Shown one piece after another: positions 51,856 to 60,361 of a DNA stretch of 64,000 nt. The notes beneath the pieces are model-generated. The model was given only the letters and a program-made list of their open reading frames with translations. It did no database searches and had not been told where the DNA came from. This DNA is from CAMAVH01 sp964628235 (GTDB taxonomy: Bacteria; Pseudomonadota; Alphaproteobacteria; SMXQ01), in NCBI GenBank assembly GCA_964628235.1, contig CAZVLU010000002.1, forward strand, positions 62,001 to 126,000, in the 5' to 3' direction. Position 1 is the first letter of the stretch; every line of letters starts with the position of its first letter. The position numbers were made by a program, and so were the translations under genes.

Positions 51856-52689
51856 CTATTTGCCGGCGGTTTTGCCGGCTTCGCGCAGTATGCGGGCGAA
51901 TTCGCTATGCAGCTTGTCGTTGGCGACCAGCACGCTGCCCTTTTCGAGCATGTCCGTGCCGCCGTCCATGTCGCTGACATAGCCGCCCGCTTCGCGGATC
52001 AGCAACAGGCCGGCGGCGATGTCCCAAGCGTTGAGCTTGCGCTCCCAAAAGCCGTCGTAACGGCCGGCGGCGACATAGGCGAGGTCGAGCGCCGCCGAGC
52101 CCATGCGATGGACCGAGGAGACGCGCTCCATCATCGCCGAGAGTTCGGCGATGAAGACCTTGGGATCGGAGCGGCCCTGCACCGGGATGCCGGTGGCGAA
52201 GACGCAGTCGGCGAGCTTGGCGCGGCCCGACACGCGCAGGCGCTTGCCGTTCAAGAACGCGCCCTGGCCCTTCTCGGCGTAGAACATCTCGTCGCGGATC
52301 GGCTCGTAGATCATGCCGGCGAGCGTCTCGCGGCGCACGCCGCCGGGCGTCTTGCGGTATTTTTCCAGCGCGATCGACATGCAGAAATGCGGGATGCCGT
52401 GCAGGAAGTTCGTCGTGCCGTCGAGCGGATCGATCACCCAGCGGTGTTCGCCGTCGTTGCCGACGATCTCGCCGCCCTCTTCGAGGATGAAGCCGAAGCC
52501 GGGCCGCGCCTTCGACAGTTCGGCGCGCAGCGTGTTCTCGGCTTTGGTGTCGGCCTGCGAGACGAAATCCGCCGGGCCCTTCTGCGACACCTGCAATTGC
52601 TCGACTTCGCCGAAGTCGTGCAACAGCGAGCGCGCCGCTTTGCGGGCGGCTTTTTCCAAGACGTTGAACAGCGGCGAGCGGAGCGTCAT
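51856..52689 (-). CDS. Inositol monophosphatase family protein
   Basis: 277 residues from ATG 52689 (MTLRSPLFNVLEKAARKAAR). The metal-site motifs are FILEEGG, WVIDPLDGTTNFLHGIPHF and, near the C-terminus, LNAWDIAAGLLLIREAGG. The family dephosphorylates inositol monophosphate and related sugar phosphates, or acts in ribosome biogenesis as SuhB. An ATG at 52752 would add a stretch unlike the family. It is just downstream of efp on the same strand. Confidence 0.94.
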   Translation of the reverse strand: MTLRSPLFNVLEKAARKAARSLLHDFGEVEQLQVSQKGPADFVSQADTKAENTLRAELSKARPGFGFILEEGGEIVGNDGEHRWVIDPLDGTTNFLHGIPHFCMSIALEKYRKTPGGVRRETLAGMIYEPIRDEMFYAEKGQGAFLNGKRLRVSGRAKLADCVFATGIPVQGRSDPKVFIAELSAMMERVSSVHRMGSAALDLAYVAAGRYDGFWERKLNAWDIAAGLLLIREAGGYVSDMDGGTDMLEKGSVLVANDKLHSEFARILREAGKTAGK

Positions 52690-52766
52690 CGGAAACCTAG
52701 CTGGTGTGTGAAATGAAAACGGCGGCGCGAAGACTCCCCCGCGCCGCCGCACATCAAGCGAACGCG

Positions 52767-53333
52767 CTAGTCTTTGGCGCGTTCCATGTAGGTGCCGTCG
52801 GCTGTGTTGATGACGATGCGCGTGCCCGAGCCGACATGCGGCGGGACCATGACGCGCGTGCCGTTCTCGAGAATGGCCGGCTTGTAGGACGACGACGCCG
52901 TCTGGCCCTTCACGACCGGATCGGCTTCGGTGATCATCATGGTGACGGTCTGCGGCAGGGTCGCCGACACCGGCGAGCCGTCGATCATCTCGACCGTGAC
53001 CGGCATGCCTTCTTGCAGGAACTGCGCCGGATCGCCGAGCACTTCGGCCGGCACCACGAGCTGCTCGTAATTTTCCGTGTTCATGAAGGTCAGGTTCTCG
53101 CCGTCCTTGAACAGGAAGGTGGTCTCGACTTCGTCGACCTGGACCTTCTCGACCGTGTCGGCGGTGCGCCAGCGGCCGTTCGACTTGGTGCCGGTGCGCA
53201 CGTCGCGGATTTCGACGGTGATGAAGGCGCCGCCCTTGCCGGGCTGGACGATCTGGGTCTTGAGGACGGTCCAGAGGCGGCCGTCATGCTCGATGACGTT
53301 GCCGGGACGCATAAGGTTCGCATTCATCTTCAT
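52767..53333 (-). CDS. efp: Elongation factor P
   Basis: 188 residues. Domain I contains the tip loop VQPGKGGAF, with K33 as the modifiable lysine. LFKDGENLTFMNTENYEQL and LPQTVTMMITEADPVVKGQTAS are domain II, and the end VIVINTADGTYMERAKD matches domain III. EF-P rescues ribosomes stalled at polyproline. The lysine tip, together with epmB and epmA in the next two genes, indicates (R)-beta-lysylation. Confidence 0.97.
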   Translation of the reverse strand: MKMNANLMRPGNVIEHDGRLWTVLKTQIVQPGKGGAFITVEIRDVRTGTKSNGRWRTADTVEKVQVDEVETTFLFKDGENLTFMNTENYEQLVVPAEVLGDPAQFLQEGMPVTVEMIDGSPVSATLPQTVTMMITEADPVVKGQTASSSYKPAILENGTRVMVPPHVGSGTRIVINTADGTYMERAKD

Positions 53334-53435
53334 GGCGAGAGGCCTGGAATTCCAAGGTTTTTTCGAGGATAGGGCGGAAAGCGGGGCGAACCTATCAGCT
53401 TGGCCCTAAGGGGGCAAGGCTGGCGGCTTCGCTGA

Positions 53436-54512
53436 TTATTGCGGGTTTTGCGGGTCTTTCGGCGGGTAATCGTGCGTCCCGCCGTCGGGATCGGCGACGG
53501 TCCAGCCGCTCTCGCCGCGCGTCAGATAGTCGGGACCGATCGGCACTTTGCCGTGGCCGCCCGGAATGTCGAGCACGTAGCTCGGCTGGCAGAGCCCCGA
53601 GACGCGGCCGCGAAGGCTGCGCAAAATCTCCTGGCCGCGTTCGATGGCTAAGCGGAAATGGCCGGTGCCGCGCGCCAGATCGGGATGATGCAGGTAATAG
53701 GGCTTGATGCGATTGGCGACGAGGGCGCGCATCAGCGCTTCCATCGCCGCTTCGTCGTCGTTGACGCCGGCCAGCAGCACCGACTGCGCCAGCATCGGGA
53801 TGCCGGCCTCGACCAGCCGGGCGCAGGCCGCCTTCGCCTCGGGCGTCAATTCGTCGGCATGGTTGCAATGAAGTACGACATAGACCGCCTTGGCGCATTT
53901 GAGCGCCGCGACCATCTCGGCATCGATCTTGGCCGGATCGGCGACCGGCAGGCGGGTGTGGATGCGGATGACGCCGACATGATCGATAGCGGCGAGCTGA
54001 TCGACGATGTCGCGCAGACGGCGCGGCGACATGACGAGCGGATCGCCGCCCGACAGAATCACTTCCCAAATCTCGCCGTGGCTGCGGATGTAATCGAGCG
54101 CGGCCGCCAACTCAGCGGCGTCGAGCGCATCGCCGCCGGGACCGACCTGCTCGCGGCGGAAACAGAAGCGGCAATAGACGGCGCAGGCATGGATCGGTTT
54201 CAGCAGCACGCGGTCGGCGTAACGATGGACGATGCCCTTCACCGGCGCGTGGCTTTCGTCGCCGATCGGATCGCCCAATTCCTCGCGGGCGATGACCAGC
54301 TCGTCGGCCGACGGCACGAACTGGCGCGCGACGGCGTCGCTGCGCCTGGCGCCTTCGGCGAGATGCGGCGTGACGGCGACGGCATAGCGCCGCGCGACTT
54401 GGCGGGCGGCGGCGACCGCATCGCCGTCGAGCAGGCCGGCGTCGGCGAGCGCGTCGGCGTCGCGCAGCGTCTGCGCGGGCAGTTCGGGCGGGGTGAGGGC
54501 GGGCTTTTGCAT
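53436..54512 (-). CDS. epmB: EF-P lysine 2,3-aminomutase (EpmB)
   Basis: 358 residues. The radical-SAM cluster ligands are C110, C114 and C117 (CAVYCRFCFR). Other motifs are WEVILSGGDPLVMSP, RIHTRLPV and LLAGVNDD. LDIPGGHGKVP near residue 316 supplies the lysine that holds pyridoxal phosphate. The size of about 350 residues suits EpmB and not the longer clostridial KamA. It converts lysine to (R)-beta-lysine for EF-P. It lies upstream of efp on the same strand. Confidence 0.93.
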   Translation of the reverse strand: MQKPALTPPELPAQTLRDADALADAGLLDGDAVAAARQVARRYAVAVTPHLAEGARRSDAVARQFVPSADELVIAREELGDPIGDESHAPVKGIVHRYADRVLLKPIHACAVYCRFCFRREQVGPGGDALDAAELAAALDYIRSHGEIWEVILSGGDPLVMSPRRLRDIVDQLAAIDHVGVIRIHTRLPVADPAKIDAEMVAALKCAKAVYVVLHCNHADELTPEAKAACARLVEAGIPMLAQSVLLAGVNDDEAAMEALMRALVANRIKPYYLHHPDLARGTGHFRLAIERGQEILRSLRGRVSGLCQPSYVLDIPGGHGKVPIGPDYLTRGESGWTVADPDGGTHDYPPKDPQNPQ

Positions 54513-54650
54513 GACGACGATCAGGGGCGGATGTCGGAGTCTTTTGCCGGGAACGGGGGCTTTACGGGCCGCGCCATCTCACGGCATATGGGGCCTTATG
54601 AATAATCGAAAAGCCGCCCTCCTTGCACAAGAATCGCTGGTGCATCCATC

Positions 54651-55700
54651 TTGACGGCCTGGTGGGACAAGGACGCCTTCGCGGCGAAACGGCCCTATTT
54701 GCAGGCCCGCGCCGCCATGACGGCGGCGCTGCGCGGCTATTTCACGGCCAAGGATTTCCTTGAGGTCGAGACGCCGGCGCTGCAGGTCTCGCCCGGCTTG
54801 GAGCCGCATCTCAAGGCGTTCGCCACCGAACTGACCGACCCGTACGGCGGCCCGGCCAAGCCGATGTATCTCCACACCTCGCCGGAATTCGCCATGAAGA
54901 AGCTGCTGGCCGCCGGCCTGCCGCGCATCTTCCAACTCGCGCCGGTGTTCCGCGACGGCGAGCGTTCCGACACCCATCACCCGGCCTTCAGCATGGTCGA
55001 ATGGTACCGCGCCGGCGAACCGCTCGCGGCGCTGATCGACGATTGCGGCGCGTTGTTGCGCGCGACGTTCCTCGCCGTGCCGGAAGACTTACGAAACGGC
55101 GGGCTGCGCTGGAAGGGCAAAAGCTGCGATCCGATGCGCCGGCCCGAAGTGTTGACGGTGGCCGACGCCTTCCGCCGCTATGCGTCAGGCCTCGACATTC
55201 TCGCCACCGCGCCCGATCCGCTCAATCCGAGCGTCGAACGCCTGCGCGCGGCGGCGCTCCATGCTGGAATCAAACTGCCCGAGAGCGGCGATTGGGAAGA
55301 TTTGTTTTTCCATATCTTCCTCGATCATATCGAGCCGAAGCTGGGCATCGGCGCGCCGACGGCCTTAATCGACTATCCGCTGTCGATGGCGGCGCTGGCG
55401 AAAAAATCGGCGCGCGATCCGCGCGTCGCCGACCGCGTCGAGCTGTATGTCGCGGGATTGGAATTGGCCAACGGCTTCGCCGAACTGACCGACGCCGCCG
55501 AGCAGCGCCGCCGCTTCGAAGCCGACATGGAGAAGAAGCAGCGGCTTTATGGGGTGCGCTATCCGCTCGACGAGGATTTCCTCGCGGCACTCGCAGAGAT
55601 GCCCGACGCCAGCGGCATCGCGCTCGGTTTCGACCGCTTGGTCATGCTGGCGACCGGCGCGGAAAAGATCGACGACGTGCTATGGGCCCCGGTGGCGTAA
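54651..55700 (+). CDS. epmA: EF-P (R)-beta-lysine ligase (EpmA)
   Basis: 349 residues. This is a class II lysyl-tRNA synthetase catalytic core without the anticodon-binding domain. FLEVETPALQVSPGLEPHLKAF, LHTSPEFAMKKLLAAGLPRIFQLAPVFRDGE, HPAFSMVEWYRA and SGIALGFDRLVML are visible. It attaches beta-lysine to the EF-P tip lysine. The best start is TTG 54651 (WWDKDAFAAKRPYL), since no ATG or GTG gives a complete N-terminus. The next ATG at 54717 would remove conserved residues. It is divergent from epmB. Confidence 0.93.
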   Translation: MTAWWDKDAFAAKRPYLQARAAMTAALRGYFTAKDFLEVETPALQVSPGLEPHLKAFATELTDPYGGPAKPMYLHTSPEFAMKKLLAAGLPRIFQLAPVFRDGERSDTHHPAFSMVEWYRAGEPLAALIDDCGALLRATFLAVPEDLRNGGLRWKGKSCDPMRRPEVLTVADAFRRYASGLDILATAPDPLNPSVERLRAAALHAGIKLPESGDWEDLFFHIFLDHIEPKLGIGAPTALIDYPLSMAALAKKSARDPRVADRVELYVAGLELANGFAELTDAAEQRRRFEADMEKKQRLYGVRYPLDEDFLAALAEMPDASGIALGFDRLVMLATGAEKIDDVLWAPVA

Positions 55701-55720
55701 GCCGCTATTTGCTGCCGCAT

Positions 55721-55843
55721 CACCCCCTCCCTAACCCTCCCCGCAAGGGGGAGGGGACTCAAGTGCGCGAGCCCTCCCCTCAATGGGCGTTGGGATCAAG
55801 TGCGCGCGCCCTCCCCCTCGACGGGGGAGGGGTGGGTGGGGGT
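55721..55843. repeat. Dispersed palindromic repeat, family 2 (copy 4)
   Basis: CCCTCCCCGCAAGGGGGAGGG forms one hairpin and CCCTCCCCCTCGACGGGGGAGGG another. They are separated by a partly repeated spacer in which CAAGTGCGCG occurs twice (about 55759 and 55797). It lies between epmA and the converging MFS gene. Confidence 0.88.
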
Positions 55844-55847
55844 GCGA

Positions 55848-57083
55848 TCAGCGCTTCACCGCCAGCAAACACCCCATCACGCCGACGCAGGCGACGGCGA
55901 ACAGACCCCACAGGGCGGTGGTTTGCCCGCCCCAGGTCCACACGGCGGCGAAGCTCAAGGGCGCGGCCGCTTTGGCGAAATTGGCCGGGCCGATCAGCGC
56001 GCCGTTGATCGCGCCGTAAGCTTGGCGGCCGATCAATTCGGGCACCGCGATGCCGCGCATGATGGTCATGATGCCGTTGCCGGCGCCGTAGATGACGGCG
56101 AATAGCGACAGCCAGATAAACTCGGTCGGCAATAGCGCGAGAATGCCGATGGAAAGCGGCAGCGACGCGGCGATCCACGGGCCGATGGTCCGCACGCTGC
56201 CTTTGCCTTTGGCCAGCATCAGGGCGATACGCCCCGCCACCTGCATCGGGCCGATGATGGCGATGACGGCGAGCGCCATCGTCGTGGCGACGCCGCGCTC
56301 GCTGAGCAGCGGGATGATGTGGAAGGTCAGCGCGGCGAAGCCGGCTTGATAAGCGGATTGCCACAACATCAAGCCCCAGAAGGCGCGCGTGCGCAGCGCG
56401 GCGCGAAAAGCGGCGCCATTGGTCGGCGGCGCAGCAGATGCGAGAGAGGGCTGCGCCGTGGCGATGGCGACCGCCGTCGCGATCTTTTTGGGCAGCACCC
56501 AGGCGTGGATCGCCGCCCCGAGCAGCAGGTTGATGGCGGCGAGCGCCAGCAACGATTCGCGCCAACCGAGCGTCTCGATCAACAGATGCGTGAGCGGCAT
56601 GAAGATGGTGCTGGCGAAGCCGCCGGCCAGCGTGATCGCGGTGATCGCCTTGCGCGCGTCCGCCTGGAAGGTCGCGGTGACGACGGCGAAGGCCGGGTCG
56701 TAGAGCAGCATGGCCATCGCCAGGCCCATCAGCGCATAGAGGCCGTAGAACATCGGCAAGCTGTCGACTTGCGACCACAGCGCCAGCGCCAGCGCGCCGA
56801 GCAGCGAGCCGCAGGTCATCAGCGCGCGACCGCCATGTTTATCGATCCAGGCGCCGACGCTGAAGGCGGCGAGGCCCCAGGTCAAAAGCCCGAGCGACAA
56901 AGCGCCGTTCAATTCGGTCGCCGACCAGCCGAGTTCGGCCTGCATCGGCCCGACATAGAGCGAGAAGCTGTAATAGACCGTGCCCCAGGCGGCGGTCTGG
57001 CTGACGCAGAGCGCCCAGATCATCGACCAGCGGGCGGGAGAGGAAGGGGCCATGAGGACCGTGATGTCGTGTCGCATGGACAT
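55848..57083 (-). CDS. MFS transporter
   Basis: About 411 residues from ATG 57083; starts at 57077 and 57053 are possible. Twelve hydrophobic segments are visible. SQTAAWGTVYYSFSLYVGPMQ and VGAWIDKHGGRALMT mark the N-terminal MFS half, and GPMQVAGRIALML the second. It resembles oxalate/formate or monocarboxylate-type carriers of bacteria, but the substrate is not certain. It is the last gene of a minus-strand group after fba and thiE, though the gap of 66 bp may hold its own promoter. Confidence 0.85.
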   Translation of the reverse strand: MSMRHDITVLMAPSSPARWSMIWALCVSQTAAWGTVYYSFSLYVGPMQAELGWSATELNGALSLGLLTWGLAAFSVGAWIDKHGGRALMTCGSLLGALALALWSQVDSLPMFYGLYALMGLAMAMLLYDPAFAVVTATFQADARKAITAITLAGGFASTIFMPLTHLLIETLGWRESLLALAAINLLLGAAIHAWVLPKKIATAVAIATAQPSLASAAPPTNGAAFRAALRTRAFWGLMLWQSAYQAGFAALTFHIIPLLSERGVATTMALAVIAIIGPMQVAGRIALMLAKGKGSVRTIGPWIAASLPLSIGILALLPTEFIWLSLFAVIYGAGNGIMTIMRGIAVPELIGRQAYGAINGALIGPANFAKAAAPLSFAAVWTWGGQTTALWGLFAVACVGVMGCLLAVKR

Positions 57084-57149
57084 GCCACGGCCTTGTGACG
57101 GCGGCAAGACAGCGATGGACGATGGCCCGGCCTTGTCTAGGTGCGGGGC

Positions 57150-57815
57150 CTAGGCGCTGGCCTTCGCTTCGGCGATCTTGGCGTTGAACAGCTTGACCGC
57201 AGCGCCCGGTCCGTCCGGGTGCTGCCACACCGCCGACAGCACGGCGAGGAAGTCGGCGCCGGCTTTGACCAGGGTGCCGCAATTGTCCGGCGTGATGCCG
57301 CCGATGGCGACGCAGGGCAGGGTGAAGACGCCGGACCACCATTCGAGAATCTCGGGCTCGGGATGGCCCTTGGCGTCCTTGGTCGTCGTCGGGAAAAACG
57401 CGCCGAAGGCGACGTAGTCGGCGCCGGCTTCGCCGGCATCCATCGCAAGGTGGCGCGAGTCATGGCAGGTGACGCCGACGATGGCGTTGGCGCCGACCTG
57501 GAGCCGCGCGTCCTCATAGGTCGAATCGTCCTGGCCGATATGGACGCCATCGCAGCCCGCGGCTGCGGCGAGGTCGGGCCGGGCGTGGAGGATGAAGGCG
57601 ACGTCGCGGTCCTGCGCGACGGGCCGCAGGACGTCGCAGGCGCGCTTGATGTCGTCGTCCGAGACGTCTTTCAGGCGCAACTGTACGCAAGCGACATCGC
57701 CCGCGTCGAGCGCCTGGGCAAGATCAGCGGCGAAGGCTTTGGCGTCGAGCCGTTGCGGCGTGACGAGATAAAGCCGGCACTCCGCGACCGGCTCTTTCTT
57801 CGCCGCTTTGGCCAT
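57150..57815 (-). CDS. thiE: Thiamine phosphate synthase
   Basis: 221 residues. CRLYLVTP, VACVQLRLKDVSDDDIKRACD, DGVHIGQDD, IVGVTCHDSRHLAMDAGEAGADYVAFGAFFPTTTK and VAIGGITPDNCGTLVKAGADFLAV are the ThiE motifs of the TIM barrel. It couples the thiazole and pyrimidine phosphates to thiamine monophosphate. No TPP riboswitch is present; it follows the aldolase gene by 20 bp and is probably co-transcribed with it. Confidence 0.93.
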   Translation of the reverse strand: MAKAAKKEPVAECRLYLVTPQRLDAKAFAADLAQALDAGDVACVQLRLKDVSDDDIKRACDVLRPVAQDRDVAFILHARPDLAAAAGCDGVHIGQDDSTYEDARLQVGANAIVGVTCHDSRHLAMDAGEAGADYVAFGAFFPTTTKDAKGHPEPEILEWWSGVFTLPCVAIGGITPDNCGTLVKAGADFLAVLSAVWQHPDGPGAAVKLFNAKIAEAKASA

Positions 57816-57835
57816 GGCCGTAAAGTCCTCGGGGC

Positions 57836-58765
57836 CTATTCCTTAGTCTTGTAAATCTCGACGATCTTGTCGAGCAGCGACAGGGCCTCGTCGCGCGGGC
57901 GCTGGAAGCTGTTGCGGCCGATGATCGAGCCGTTGCCGCCGCCGTCGCGCACCCCTTGCACTTCGCTCAGCACGCCGGCGACATCCTTCGCCTCGCCGCC
58001 GGAGAAGACGACGATGCGGCGGCCGTTGAAGCAGCTCTGCACGACATGCGCGATGCGCTCGGGCAGGGTGGCGACGGGGATCTTGCGGTCTTCATAGACC
58101 TTCTTGGCGGCGCCGAGGCCGAGCGCGGCGGTCGGCGGCTTCACCTTGATGATATGCGCGCCGAGCAGCGCCGCCATATGGGCGGCATAGGCTACGATAT
58201 CGACCGCCGTCTCGCTGTCCTTGTTGAGATCGCCGCCGCGCGGGTAGGACCAGACGACGCTGGCGATGCCGACCGACTTGGCTTCTTCGATGGTCTCGCG
58301 GGCGAATTCGAACATGTCCTTGAAGTCGTCCGAGCCCGGATAGATCGTCAGGCCGACGGCGGCGCAGCCGAGGCGCAGCGCATCGCCGACCGAGCCGGTG
58401 ATCGCTTGGTTCGGGTCGTCCTTGGCGCGCGACAGCGAGTTGGAGCTGTTGATCTTGAGGATGGTCGGGATCGCGCCGGCGAAAGTGTCGGCGCCGGCTT
58501 CGATCATGCCGAGCGGCGCGGCGTAAGCCGACAGGCCGGCGTCGATGGCGAGCTGGAAGTGGTAGTGCGGATCGTAGCCCGCCGGGTTCGGCGCGAAGCT
58601 CCGCGCCGGGCCGTGTTCGAAGCCCTGGTCGACGGGGAGAATGACCAGCTTGCCGGTGCCGCCGAGCTTGCCGTTCATCAGGATGCGCGCGAGGTTGCCC
58701 TTGGTGCCCGGGTTGTCGCTCTCGTAATTGGCGAGGATCTTTTTGACGCGCTGGGTCGTCTTCAT
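57836..58765 (-). CDS. Class I fructose-bisphosphate aldolase (FbaB/DhnA type)
   Basis: 309 residues from ATG 58765 (MKTTQRVKKILANYESDNPG), preceded by GGAGCCCGCAGG. LVILPVDQGFEHGPARSF is the family start. AHIIKVKPPTAA holds the Schiff-base lysine region, and RIVVFSGGEAKDV the phosphate loop. It cleaves fructose 1,6-bisphosphate without a metal. A longer frame to 58909 has no family similarity. It is the first gene of the fba-thiE transcript. Confidence 0.93.
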   Translation of the reverse strand: MKTTQRVKKILANYESDNPGTKGNLARILMNGKLGGTGKLVILPVDQGFEHGPARSFAPNPAGYDPHYHFQLAIDAGLSAYAAPLGMIEAGADTFAGAIPTILKINSSNSLSRAKDDPNQAITGSVGDALRLGCAAVGLTIYPGSDDFKDMFEFARETIEEAKSVGIASVVWSYPRGGDLNKDSETAVDIVAYAAHMAALLGAHIIKVKPPTAALGLGAAKKVYEDRKIPVATLPERIAHVVQSCFNGRRIVVFSGGEAKDVAGVLSEVQGVRDGGGNGSIIGRNSFQRPRDEALSLLDKIVEIYKTKE

Positions 58766-58925
58766 GGCCTGCGGGCTCCTGTGGGGTCGGGGCGGGATGG
58801 GAAGGGTCGGATCAAGCCGCCGAATTGCGGCAATTTTGGCGTCCGTCTTAGCCGAGCGGGCGGCGATTTGCAATCCGCCCCGGGCGCAACCTTTTCGTGG
58901 CAAAGCCATGAATTCCGCCGGTTTG

Positions 58926-58955
58926 TTGACGTTTCGCGACGCCCGGGCGTATGGT
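58926..58955 (+). promoter_or_regulatory. Probable promoter for the DUF4164-like/zapA transcript
   Basis: TTGACG (58926-58931) and TATGGT (58950-58955) are 18 bp apart. Downstream, AGGATTACGCTTCGC occurs twice in direct orientation (58975-58989 and 58998-59012) just before the first start codon. Confidence 0.5.
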
Positions 58956-59014
58956 GCGGCTGTCGCCGTTCTTCAGGATTACGCTTCGCCCGCTTCTAGG
59001 ATTACGCTTCGCTC

Positions 59015-59236
59015 ATGGACCGTCTCATCGCCGCGCAGACCCGCCTCGAACAGGCCCTCGACCGCCTTTCGGCGGCGCTGGAGAAGAAACTGGGCGACCG
59101 CGCCGCAGCAAGCGCCATGGCCGGCGAGATCGAACGCATCCGCAGCGAAAACGTGCTGCTGCGCGCCGACAAATCCGAGGTCGCCGACAAGCTCGACGCC
59201 GCCATCGGCCGCCTCAAAATTCTGATCGAGAGCTAA
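59015..59236 (+). CDS. Small coiled-coil protein next to zapA (DUF4164-like)
   Basis: 73 residues with a continuous heptad pattern (LIAAQTRLEQALDRLSAALEKKL, then IERIRSENVLLRADKSEVADKL). It is followed 7 bp later by zapA. Genes of this type regularly precede zapA in Alphaproteobacteria and may act with it at the division ring, though the role is unproven. The ATG follows the second copy of the 15-bp direct repeat. Confidence 0.78.
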   Translation: MDRLIAAQTRLEQALDRLSAALEKKLGDRAAASAMAGEIERIRSENVLLRADKSEVADKLDAAIGRLKILIES

Positions 59237-59243
59237 CGCGCCC

Positions 59244-59597
59244 ATGGCCCAGATCACCGTCAGCATCAACAATCGCGTCTATGAGATCGCCTGCGACGAC
59301 GGCCAGGAGGAGCATCTCGCCCGCCTCGGCACCTATATCGACAGCAAGGTGACGGAACTTGCCGCCTCGATCGGCCAGGTCGGCGATGCCCGCCTGTTGG
59401 TCATGGCGAGCCTGCTGATCGCCGACGAATTGGCCGACGTTTACGGCGAATTGGCCGAAGCGCGCGAGGCGCTCGAGGGCGCGCCGACTGCGCCGGCGCA
59501 AAGCGAGACGCCGGAAATGACGGAAAGCTTGGCGAAAAACCTCGAATTGCTGGCCGGTCGGGTCGAGGACATTGCCGCCCGGCTGGAGAGTGCCTAG
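59244..59597 (+). CDS. zapA: Cell division protein ZapA
   Basis: 117 residues. MAQITVSINNRVYEIACDDGQEEHLARLGTYIDSKV is the ZapA globular head, and RLLVMASLLIADELADVYGEL starts the coiled coil. ZapA crosslinks FtsZ filaments in the division ring. The C-terminal 45 residues (APTAPAQSE then a helix) are typical of alphaproteobacterial forms. It is followed by 6S RNA and the fau gene, a very conserved order. Confidence 0.93.
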   Translation: MAQITVSINNRVYEIACDDGQEEHLARLGTYIDSKVTELAASIGQVGDARLLVMASLLIADELADVYGELAEAREALEGAPTAPAQSETPEMTESLAKNLELLAGRVEDIAARLESA

Positions 59598-59598
59598 A

Positions 59599-59740
59599 TT
59601 AGTCCTCGGACGGGCGCTGCCCGGTGCGTTAGGTCGCATAAATCCCTGAGGCCGATTCTCACTCCTTGGGAGCTGTCCCTGGCGGAGCCCTGGTTCCGTT
59701 ATATGGTGCCCACCTGCGTAAGCAGGCCCCGGAGGATTAG
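59599..59740 (+). ncRNA. ssrS: 6S RNA
   Basis: It lies between zapA and the 5-formyl-THF cyclo-ligase gene, the classic ssrS position in Proteobacteria. The closing stem TAGTCCTC (59600-59607) pairs with GAGGATTA (59732-59739), and ACCTGCGTAAGCAGG at 59712-59726 forms a hairpin. The middle is an open, purine- and C-rich region, as expected for the promoter-mimic bubble that binds RNA polymerase. A TTGCCG/TAGATT promoter may lie in the end of zapA. The exact 5' and 3' ends are approximate. Confidence 0.82.
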
Positions 59741-59782
59741 CAAGCCGACGGCCCAAGGTGGCCCCGTCCATTCCATTCCCGC

Positions 59783-60361
59783 ATGACAATTCCCGCTGAA
59801 GATAAGCGCGCGCTGCGCGCCGCCGCCAAAACGGCCCGCGCCGCCGCGAAGGCTGCGACGCCGGATGCGCCAGCGCGGCTGTCCGCGCGTTTTTTGGCGA
59901 CGATCCCAATCCCCAAGGACGCCATCGTCGGCGGTTATTGGCCGATCGGCGACGAGATCGACGTCTTGCCGCTGCTCGCCGCCTTGCATGATCGCGGCAT
60001 CGCCCTCGCCTTGCCGGTGGTGGCCGCGCCGGGCCAGCCCTTGTCGTTTCAGGCCTGGCGGCCGGGCGACGAGATGACGCCGGGCGCCCATGGCATCCCG
60101 GTTCCCTTGTCGACCGCTGCGTTGGTCAATCCGCACCTGCTCATCGTGCCGTTGCTCGCGTTCGATGCGCAGGGCTGGCGTTTGGGCTATGGCGCGGGGT
60201 ATTACGACCGCACGTTGGAGCGATTGGGCGACACTGTGACGAGCATCGGTGTCGCTTATGCCGTCCAGCGCGTCGAACGGGTGCCGCGCGACGCCGGCGA
60301 CCGTCCGCTCGACGCGGTGGTGACGGAAGCTGCGGCGCATTGGGTCAAGGATCACGGATGA
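59783..60361 (+). CDS. fau: 5-formyltetrahydrofolate cyclo-ligase
   Basis: 192 residues. KRALRAAAKTARAA, IVGGYWPIGDEIDVLPLL, HLLIVPLLAFDAQGWRLGYGAGYYDRTL and the C-terminal VERVPRDAGDRPLDAVVTE are the family motifs, including the ATP-binding GYGAGYYDR. It turns 5-formyl-THF into methenyl-THF. It overlaps the next gene by 4 bp. Confidence 0.94.
   Translation: MTIPAEDKRALRAAAKTARAAAKAATPDAPARLSARFLATIPIPKDAIVGGYWPIGDEIDVLPLLAALHDRGIALALPVVAAPGQPLSFQAWRPGDEMTPGAHGIPVPLSTAALVNPHLLIVPLLAFDAQGWRLGYGAGYYDRTLERLGDTVTSIGVAYAVQRVERVPRDAGDRPLDAVVTEAAAHWVKDHG

Noticed and set aside
57816..57835. TPP riboswitch ahead of thiE
   Set aside because: Only 20 bp separate fba and thiE, and no thi-box sequence is present in or near the gap.
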